From NCBI RefSeq assembly GCF_000155635.1, contig NZ_DS990556.1:2062052-2126051 (forward strand): a stretch of 64,000 bases of DNA, given 5' to 3'. The position numbers and the translations under genes are program-made. Origin of the DNA: Cyanobium sp. PCC 7001 (GTDB lineage: Bacteria > Cyanobacteriota > Cyanobacteriia > PCC-6307 > Cyanobiaceae). The notes below the pieces were generated by a model. That model had not been told where the DNA came from and ran no database searches. It was given only the letters and a program-made list of their open reading frames with translations. Below, piece by piece: positions 57,322 through 64,000 of the stretch. Positions within the stretch are counted from its first letter, which is position 1. The number at the start of each line of letters is the position of its first letter.

Positions 57322-58359
57322 TCAGACCTCCCCCTGTTCCGGCGCTGTGCACCCCGAGTCTGCTGCCTGGGCGCCGGCCTGCAGGGGGGGACCCGGCACC
57401 AGCAGGTGGAGGCTGAGGTCGTCGGCCGGGTCACTCCAGCGTCGGGCGGTCCGCCAGCCCGAGGCGGCCGCCAGGGCCGTGAAGGCCTCGGGGCTGTACT
57501 TCACGCTGTACTCCGTGATCAGTTCCTCACCGGCCCGGAACTGCCAGCGCCTGCCGGCCAGCTGCACCTCCTGATCGCGGCTGCTCACCAGGGCCATGGC
57601 GATCCGGCTGGCCGCCGGCTCCCAGCGGGCCCGGTAGCGAAAGGCCTCCGGCACGAAGGTGCCCCCCAGATCGCGGTTGAGCCGCACCAGCAGGTTGCGC
57701 GCGAACGCGGCTGACACCCCGGCCGCGTCGTCGTAGGCCGCTTCGAGCCGCTCGGGGGCCTTGGGCTGGTCGATGCCGATCAGCAGGGCGCTGCCGGGCC
57801 CCAGCAGCCGCCGGAACTGCCCCAGCAGCGTCTGGGCCTGCTCCGGGCTGAAGTTGCCGAGGGAGCTGCCCGGGTAGAACCCCAGCAGCCGCTGGCCATC
57901 CAGCAGTGGATGGGCCGGCAGCTGCCCCAGCGCGCTGTAGTCGCAGCAGATGCCGAGCACCGGCACCCGGGGATGGCGGGCCTGCAGGGCCTCGCAGGCG
58001 GCCTGCAGATGGTCGGCGCTGATGTCGAGGGGCACGTAGGCCGGAGGCCGCAGGGCCTCCAGCAGGGGCCCCACCTTGCGGGCGTTGCCGGCCCCGAACT
58101 CCACCAGCACGCCCGCACCGAGGGCAGCGGCGAGCTCGGCCGCGCGCGTTTCCAGCAGGGAGGTTTCCACCCGGGTCAGGCTGTACTCCGGCTGGGCACA
58201 GATCGCTTCGAACAGCCTTGAGCCCTCGGCGTCGTAGAGCAACCAGGCCGGCAGCTGGCGTGGCTGCCGCTCCATTCCAGCCGTCACCAGCCGCACCATG
58301 TCGGCGGGCTGCGGGTGCAGGTCGATCAGGCGGGCCTGGGTGGAGGGAAGGGCGGTCAC
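57322..58359 (-). CDS. egtD: L-histidine N-alpha-methyltransferase
   Basis: Trimethylates histidine to hercynine, the first step of ergothioneine synthesis. It has 345 residues. The family start RQLPAWLLYDAEGSRLFEAI is clear. SAM-binding segments are LVEFGAGNARKVGPLLEAL and VPLDISADHL. FYPGSSLGNFSPEQA and IGIDQPKAPERLEAAYDD are hallmarks of EgtD. The C-terminal SVKYSPEAF contains residues that hold the histidine. The start is GTG at 58359, overlapping the egtB stop by 4 bp (GTGA), so the two enzymes are co-translated. Confidence 0.95.
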   Translation of the reverse strand: MTALPSTQARLIDLHPQPADMVRLVTAGMERQPRQLPAWLLYDAEGSRLFEAICAQPEYSLTRVETSLLETRAAELAAALGAGVLVEFGAGNARKVGPLLEALRPPAYVPLDISADHLQAACEALQARHPRVPVLGICCDYSALGQLPAHPLLDGQRLLGFYPGSSLGNFSPEQAQTLLGQFRRLLGPGSALLIGIDQPKAPERLEAAYDDAAGVSAAFARNLLVRLNRDLGGTFVPEAFRYRARWEPAASRIAMALVSSRDQEVQLAGRRWQFRAGEELITEYSVKYSPEAFTALAAASGWRTARRWSDPADDLSLHLLVPGPPLQAGAQAADSGCTAPEQGEV

Positions 58360-59627
58360 GCGGCGGGGGAGGAGATGGGGTCAGCGGGGCCCTTGGCCAG
58401 CCTGAGGCCTGCGGCCATCCAGCGGCAGGCCGGTGGGTAGAAGTTGCGGTAGGTGGCCCGGGCATGGCCTGGGGGCGTGAGGAAACAGCTGCCCCGCAGC
58501 ACCATCTGGGAACTCATGAACTTGCCGTTGTATTCCCCCACCGCTCCAGGCGCCGGCCGGAAACCCGGGTAGGGGCGGTAGGGGCTGGCGGTCCACTGCC
58601 AGAGCACCCCCTCGGCCAGGGGCAGGCGGTTCGCCATCACTTCCCACTCGGCCTCGGTGGGCAGGCGGGCGCCGGCCCAGCGGGCGTAGGCGTCGGCCTC
58701 GAACCAGCTCAGATGCCGCACCGGCGCCTCGCCATCGAGCGGCCGCAGACCGGCCAGGGTGAACTCCTGCTGCGCCAGCGGCTGGTCGGCCTCGCCGCGC
58801 CAGTAGCGGGGCGCCTGCCAGCCCCGGCCACAGACCTCCGCCCAGCCCTCGCTCATCCACAGCTCCGGCCGCCGGTAGCCCCCATCGGCGATGAAGGCGG
58901 CAACGTCGGCATTGCTCACCAGACGTTCGGCGATGGCGAAGGGCTCCAGCCATTGCCGGTGGCGCGGCGCTTCGTTGTCGAAATGGAATCCCTCGCCGCC
59001 ATGGCCGATCTCCACCAGGCCGCCGGGATGCTCCAGCCAGCCACCGCCACCTTTGCCGCAGTCGTTGCCCCCACTCTTGCCGCCGTCGTTGCGCCAGGCC
59101 GCCGCGAACCAGGTCTCCGGAGCCGGGCCGTAGGCGGGCGCCAGGGGGTTGCGGCCGAAGCCGTCCAGCAGGTCCATCAGCAGCAGTTCCTGGTGCTGCT
59201 GCTCGTGCTGCAGCCCCAGCTCGATGAGCTCCATGTCGGGCTGCGACAGGGGCCCGGCCTCGCCGCTCAGGAGCTGCTCCAGCGCCACGTCCACCCGCTG
59301 CCGCCAGGCCAGCACCGCCTCGATCGAGGGACGGCTGAGCAGGCCCCGCTCCGGCCGCGGGTGGCGGGCGCCGACGGCGTCGTAGTAGCTGTTGAAGAGG
59401 TAGCCCCAGGCCTTCTCGGCCGGCACATAGGGCAGGGCAGCGCCCGCGGCGAGCCGCGGTTTCAGCACGAAGGTTTCGAAGAACCAGGTGGTGTGGCCCA
59501 GGTGCCACTTGGGCGGGCTGGCATCGGCCATCCCCTGCAGGCAGAAATCCTCGGGCTGCAGCGGTTCCACCAGCGCCACGCTGTGCTGACGCACCTGGCG
59601 GAGGCGGGCCTGCAGGCCGGTGGTCAT
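58356..59627 (-). CDS. egtB: Ergothioneine synthase EgtB (sulfoxide synthase)
   Basis: A 423-residue non-haem iron enzyme that joins hercynine to a thiol donor (gamma-Glu-Cys or Cys) with oxygen. The N-terminal DinB-like domain has the iron ligands in KWHLGHTTWFFE (His42/45) and LQHEQQHQELLL (His141, His145). The C-terminal formylglycine-enzyme-like domain shows ARLPTEAEWEVM, EYNGKFMSSQMVLRGS and YRNFYPPACRW. A Gly-rich loop with GGKSGGNDCGKGGGG near residue 185 is an insertion. First gene of the operon; it diverges from cysteine synthase with 67 bp between. No egtC or egtE was seen. Confidence 0.94.
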   Translation of the reverse strand: MTTGLQARLRQVRQHSVALVEPLQPEDFCLQGMADASPPKWHLGHTTWFFETFVLKPRLAAGAALPYVPAEKAWGYLFNSYYDAVGARHPRPERGLLSRPSIEAVLAWRQRVDVALEQLLSGEAGPLSQPDMELIELGLQHEQQHQELLLMDLLDGFGRNPLAPAYGPAPETWFAAAWRNDGGKSGGNDCGKGGGGWLEHPGGLVEIGHGGEGFHFDNEAPRHRQWLEPFAIAERLVSNADVAAFIADGGYRRPELWMSEGWAEVCGRGWQAPRYWRGEADQPLAQQEFTLAGLRPLDGEAPVRHLSWFEADAYARWAGARLPTEAEWEVMANRLPLAEGVLWQWTASPYRPYPGFRPAPGAVGEYNGKFMSSQMVLRGSCFLTPPGHARATYRNFYPPACRWMAAGLRLAKGPADPISSPAA

Positions 59628-59694
59628 GGGTTCACCGGGTTCAGGCCTGACCTTAGGGAGCTTGCCTACGATCCCGCCACGCGGTTGTCAGGGC

Positions 59695-60708
59695 ATGGGC
59701 GGGATCACGCAGGGGTTTGTGCAGGGGTTCGTCGGTGCGGTGGGTCACACCCCGCTGATCCGCCTGGCGGCCCTCAGCGCCCTCACGGGGTGCGAGATCT
59801 TCGGCAAGGCGGAGTTCATGAACCCGGGGGGATCGGTGAAGGACCGCGCCGCCCTGGGCATCCTGCTGGAGGCGGAACAGGAGGGGGCGCTGCAGCCGGG
59901 TGGAACCGTGGTGGAGGGCACCGCCGGCAACACCGGCATCGGCCTCACCCACCTCTGCAACGCCCGCGGCTACCGGGCCCTGATCGTGATCCCGGACACC
60001 CAGTCAGCGGAGAAGATCGGTCTTTTGCGCAGCCTCGGCGCCGAGGTGCGCACGGTGCCTGCCGTGCCCTACCGCGATCCCAACAACTACGTGAAGCTCT
60101 CGGGCCGCATCGCCGCCGAGATCCCTGGGGCGGTGTGGGCCAACCAGTTCGACAACCTGGCCAACCGCCGGGCCCATTACGCCACCACCGGTCCGGAGAT
60201 CTGGGAGCAGACCGGCGGCAAGGTGGATGCCTGGGTGGCGGCCACGGGCACGGGCGGCACCTATGCCGGCGTGGCGCTCTTCCTCAAGGAGCGCAACCCC
60301 CGGGTGCGCTGCGTGCTGGCCGACCCCTACGGCAGCGCCCTCTACAGCTGGGCCCGCACCGGTGAACTGAGCAGCGAGGGCAATTCCATCACCGAGGGCA
60401 TCGGCAACAGCCGCATCACGGCCAATCTCGAGGGGGCGCCGGTGGATGACGCCGTGCGCATCGATGACCAGGCGGCCCTCGACACGATCTACCGCCTGCT
60501 GTGGCAGGAGGGCCTGTTCCTGGGCGGTTCGGTGGGGATCAACGTGGCGGCGGCGGTCGAGACGGCGCGGCGGCTGGGGCCCGGCCACACCATCGTCACC
60601 GTGCTGTGCGACAGCGGCGACCGCTACCGGTCGCGGCTCTACGACCGGGACTGGTTGGCGGCCAAGGGGTTGCGGCAACCTGAGCGGGCTCTGGCCGCGG
60701 CTGGCTGA
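59695..60708 (+). CDS. cysK: Cysteine synthase (O-acetylserine sulfhydrylase)
   Basis: Makes cysteine from O-acetylserine and sulfide using PLP. About 337 residues from the ATG at 59695. The PLP lysine is Lys49 in MNPGGSVKDRAAL. The phosphate loop is GTGGTYAGVA, substrate binding is in EGTAGNTGIGL, and the C-terminus carries VLCDSGDRYRSRLY. Its back-to-back position with egtB suggests that it feeds cysteine to ergothioneine synthesis; that is inference. The next gene starts on the last base of its stop codon (TGATG). Confidence 0.93.
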   Translation: MGGITQGFVQGFVGAVGHTPLIRLAALSALTGCEIFGKAEFMNPGGSVKDRAALGILLEAEQEGALQPGGTVVEGTAGNTGIGLTHLCNARGYRALIVIPDTQSAEKIGLLRSLGAEVRTVPAVPYRDPNNYVKLSGRIAAEIPGAVWANQFDNLANRRAHYATTGPEIWEQTGGKVDAWVAATGTGGTYAGVALFLKERNPRVRCVLADPYGSALYSWARTGELSSEGNSITEGIGNSRITANLEGAPVDDAVRIDDQAALDTIYRLLWQEGLFLGGSVGINVAAAVETARRLGPGHTIVTVLCDSGDRYRSRLYDRDWLAAKGLRQPERALAAAG

Positions 60709-62768
60709 TGCCTCCTGATTCCGCCACTCCGCCGGCCTCCTCGCCGGCCTCCTCACCCCAGCCCGGCCAGCTCGTGGGCGAGCGCTACCGCCTCGAACAG
60801 CGTCTGAGCCAGGGCGGCCAGGGCAGCCTGTGGCGTGCCCGCGATCAGCTGGCCGGCGAGGGCCCGGTGGCCCTGCGCCAGCTCGGACCGGACATCGACC
60901 AGGAAGCGGCGGTGGCCCGCTGGAACCGCCTCCAGGGCGTGCTTCACCCCCAGGTGCCGCGGCTGGGCAGTCCGGTGCGGCAGGACGGCGACCTCTGGCT
61001 GGTGCGGGAGTGGCAGATCGGCCGCACCTTCCAGGAGCTGGTGGAGGTGCGGGGCGAGCGCCAGATGGTGTTCGGCGCCGGAGAGGTGCTGCTGCTGCTG
61101 CGTCAGCTGCTGCCGGTGCTGGCCGTGCTGCATGGCCAGGATCTGGTGCATGGGGATCTGTGCCCGGCCAATCTGCTGCGGCGGGACAGCGACGGCCTGC
61201 CGGTGCTGCTCGATTTCGGCCTGGTGGCCGGCGGTGTGGTGGCCACCCCGGGCTTCGCCCCGGCCGAGCGTTCCGAGCGCAGCGAGCCCCTGCCCTGGAT
61301 GGACCTGCACGCCCTCGGGGTCACGGCGCTGGTGCTGCTCAGCGGTGACCCGCCGGCCCGACTGCTTGATCCGGTGAGCCTGAGCTGGCGCTGGCCCGCG
61401 GCTCTGGCCGGGGAACCGGATCTGCAGCGGGAGCTGCAACGCCTGCTGCAGCGCCAGCCCGACCAGCGGTTCCGATCCGCCGGCCAGGCCCTCGCCGCCT
61501 TCCAGGCGGTGCCGATGCCGGACTCCACCGGCCCCGTGCCCCGGGCCGATCGCACCGTGATGCTGGTGCCCCCCCCGGCTCCGCCCGACCCCTCCCCCGC
61601 AGCGGCGGCTGCATCGGCAGCGGCGGCTGCCGCGATCCCGGCGGCACCCCCGGAGCTGCCCCCCCTGCGCAGCCCCGTGCCCCCCGTCACCGCGATGAGC
61701 CGCGCCGAAGCCCGGGAGGAGGCGGCCGAGGGGGGCATCTGGCCGGTGGTGATCGCTCTGGTGCTGTCGGCCGTGGTGGGCACGGCCCTGGGCTGGTGGT
61801 GGCTGAGCCGCGGCAAGCAGCCGCCGCCCTCCACGCCGGATGCGGCCCTGCAGCTGCCCAGCAGCCTGCCCCCCTCGGAGGTGGATCAGCGCCAGCAGCT
61901 GCTGAACCGGCTGCGGGCGATGCAGGTGGATCGGGCCTGGTTCCTGAAGCTGGTGGACGCCAGCCTGCTGGCCCAGTTCCCCGAGCGGGGCGGCCGGCTG
62001 CCCAGTGACGCCCTGGAGGATGCGCCGCTGCGCAGGATCTGGAACGAGCTGGCGGAGGAGTGGCTGGCGCGGGTGGAGCAGCTGCCGATCGAGCTGCGGC
62101 GCCGGCTGGGCAACTACTCCAACGCCGACTGGGAGCGCCGCCAGCGCACCCTGGTGAACCAGGGCATCAGCCCCGAGGTGCTGCGCCAGCTGGTGTCGGG
62201 CAGCGCCCAGAACCTCCTGCCGGGCCGCTCGGGAGCGTCGATCCCGGCGGAGCCCTTCCGCCAGCTCTGGTATGCCGCCGCCGAGCAGATCCTCGCCACC
62301 GTGCAGATCGAGGCCATCCAGGCCCAGCCCGGGCAGACCCAGGTGGTGTCGGCAGCGGTGGACGCCGGCGGTGCCCGCCTGTTTCCGGTGCGGCTCAGTC
62401 CCGGCAACCGGCTGGTGCTGGGGGTGAACGGCTCACCGCTGATGCAGATGAGCGTGTTCGCGGCCGATGGCAGCCTGCTGGAGCCGAAGGGAGCGCTGCG
62501 GGTGGTGAGCCTGCCGGCCCAGGCCAAGTCACCGGTGCAGCTGCTGGTCACCAACGACGGCGTGGCGCCGGCGATGATCACCCTCTCGCTGCGGGCGGAT
62601 CCCCCGGCGGCGGTGCCCGTGCCGGATCCGCCCCAGCCGGTGGCGCCGGATCAGCCCTCCCAGCCCCAGCCGCAGGACCCGATCCGCCGTCCCGCTCCCG
62701 GCGCCGATGCCGACCGGCCGGGCGATCCCGACACTCCGCCTGAGCCGCTGCCGCCCCTGCCGAACTGA
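60708..62768 (+). CDS. Kinase-like membrane protein, degenerate Ser/Thr kinase
   Basis: A 686-residue protein. Residues 26 to about 270 resemble a eukaryotic-type protein kinase: the Gly loop LSQGGQGSLW, the catalytic loop LVHGDLCPANLL (HGD for HRD) and VLLDFGLVAGG (DFG kept). The beta-3 Lys of VAIK is replaced by Arg (PVALRQLG) and the activation segment is very short. A Pro/Ala linker leads to one membrane helix (WPVVIALVLSAVVGTALGWW, about residue 350). The outer ~300 residues contain no known domain and end in a Pro-rich tail. It may be a weak or inactive kinase. Co-transcribed with cysteine synthase. Confidence 0.8.
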   Translation: MPPDSATPPASSPASSPQPGQLVGERYRLEQRLSQGGQGSLWRARDQLAGEGPVALRQLGPDIDQEAAVARWNRLQGVLHPQVPRLGSPVRQDGDLWLVREWQIGRTFQELVEVRGERQMVFGAGEVLLLLRQLLPVLAVLHGQDLVHGDLCPANLLRRDSDGLPVLLDFGLVAGGVVATPGFAPAERSERSEPLPWMDLHALGVTALVLLSGDPPARLLDPVSLSWRWPAALAGEPDLQRELQRLLQRQPDQRFRSAGQALAAFQAVPMPDSTGPVPRADRTVMLVPPPAPPDPSPAAAAASAAAAAAIPAAPPELPPLRSPVPPVTAMSRAEAREEAAEGGIWPVVIALVLSAVVGTALGWWWLSRGKQPPPSTPDAALQLPSSLPPSEVDQRQQLLNRLRAMQVDRAWFLKLVDASLLAQFPERGGRLPSDALEDAPLRRIWNELAEEWLARVEQLPIELRRRLGNYSNADWERRQRTLVNQGISPEVLRQLVSGSAQNLLPGRSGASIPAEPFRQLWYAAAEQILATVQIEAIQAQPGQTQVVSAAVDAGGARLFPVRLSPGNRLVLGVNGSPLMQMSVFAADGSLLEPKGALRVVSLPAQAKSPVQLLVTNDGVAPAMITLSLRADPPAAVPVPDPPQPVAPDQPSQPQPQDPIRRPAPGADADRPGDPDTPPEPLPPLPN

Positions 62769-62779
62769 GCGGGGCCGTT

Positions 62780-63280
62780 TCAGTATCGGGCGATGGCAGC
62801 CCGCGTCTCGCGGGCATCCTGCTTGCGGCGCTCCTCCTGGCGTTTGTCGTGCAGCTTGCGGCCCTTGCCCAGCCCCAGCGTCACCTTGATCCAGGAGCCC
62901 TTCAGGTGCAGGTTCAGGGGGATCAGGGTGAGGCCCTTCTGGTCGAGGGCGCCGCGCAGCTTGTCGATCTCGCGGCGGTGGGCCAGCAGCTTCCGCACCC
63001 GCAGCGGGTCGTGGTTGAAGTAGGCGCCGGCGTGGCTGTGGGGCGAGATGTGCACGTTGTGCAGCTGCAGCTCGCCGTTCCTGATCAGGCAGAAGCCGTC
63101 GCGCAGGTTCACCTGGCCCGCCCGGATCGACTTCACCTCGGTGCCGAGCAGCTCGATGCCGGTCTCGAGGGTGTCGAGGATCTCGTACTGGTGGCGCGCC
63201 AGCCGGTTGTCGGCCAGCAGGCGGTTGGCGGCGTCCCGCCGGGCGCGGGCGGCGGCCTTCTTTGCTCCGCCCTTGGCCAT
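62780..63280 (-). CDS. smpB: SsrA-binding protein SmpB
   Basis: Delivers tmRNA to stalled ribosomes. It has 166 residues from the ATG at 63280. It shows [39 protein letters not shown] and the basic C-terminal tail [19 protein letters not shown], which reads the empty mRNA channel. A short Lys/Ala N-terminal extension precedes the core. The open frame continues upstream of this ATG, but family similarity begins here. It converges with the kinase-like gene and diverges from ruvB. Confidence 0.96.
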   Translation of the reverse strand: MAKGGAKKAAARARRDAANRLLADNRLARHQYEILDTLETGIELLGTEVKSIRAGQVNLRDGFCLIRNGELQLHNVHISPHSHAGAYFNHDPLRVRKLLAHRREIDKLRGALDQKGLTLIPLNLHLKGSWIKVTLGLGKGRKLHDKRQEERRKQDARETRAAIARY

Positions 63281-63348
63281 GCCGTTCCGCCCTCTGGTTC
63301 CGATCCGCTCGACTCCCGACCCTAGGCAGAGGCCGGTACCCTCCAGGG

Positions 63349-64000
<652 letters not shown>

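Overview
The window is a gene-dense stretch of a high-GC cyanobacterial chromosome, most likely a Cyanobium or Synechococcus type (alpha-cyanobacteria). This rests on psbZ (photosystem II), the RpaB-type response regulator, the ergothioneine operon with its two cyanobacterial companion proteins, and the order lysC-holA-cobH-mutS-psbZ-ribH, which I recall from marine Synechococcus and Prochlorococcus. Most genes use C- or G-ended codons and are packed with 0-100 bp between them. No rRNA, CRISPR array, transposase or integrase was seen.

Layout. 1-7247: core genes (aspartate kinase, Pol III delta, precorrin-8X methylmutase, MutS, PsbZ, lumazine synthase, a GNAT acetyltransferase). 7291-12642: dTDP-L-rhamnose pathway (rfbA, rfbC, rfbD, rfbB) enclosing a glycosyltransferase and a frameshifted sugar epimerase. 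12652-22532: surface-glycan island with five glycosyltransferase genes (one fused to a methyltransferase), two further methyltransferases and a Wzm/Wzt ABC exporter. Much of the island is clearly AT-richer than its surroundings. 22537-23502: remains of one toxin-antitoxin operon and an intact VapBC-like pair. 23631-27401: an amidase-domain protein, a WecA/MraY-family initiating transferase and a CapD/FlaA1-type nucleotide-sugar dehydratase. 27434-40484: housekeeping genes (secA, cysE, tRNA-Gly, GntR regulator, infC, miaA, gyrB, glutathione peroxidase, mgtE, a group 2 sigma factor).

40593-43014: an isolated NDP-hexose 2,3-dehydratase plus glycosyltransferase. 43067-49052: Ntn-hydrolase, mutY, sugar kinase, tsaE, ahcY, ssb. 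49186-52818: mreBCD followed by an orphan sugar-binding lipoprotein. 52991-55740: rpaB, lysS and a small conserved protein. 55765-59627: an operon egtB-egtD-two hercynine-associated proteins-ydcF, divergent from cysteine synthase (59695) and a kinase-like membrane protein. 62780-64000: smpB and the start of ruvB.

How the genes work together. The glycan genes form a plausible ABC-transporter-dependent polysaccharide route: activated sugars (RfbABCD, CapD), lipid-linked initiation (WecA-like), chain assembly and methylation (the transferases) and export (Wzm/Wzt). The AT-rich parts, including only the C-terminal half of Wzt, look like an exchangeable specificity cassette inside a resident framework. 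The ergothioneine operon sits back to back with a cysteine synthase, which fits a sulfur-donor link.

The points most worth a second look are the Wzt composition break, the uncharacterised hercynine companion proteins, the orphan 2,3-dehydratase pair, the fused remnant of a toxin-antitoxin operon, the internal codon-usage tract in the sigma factor and the repeat-bearing, nearly G-free infC leader.
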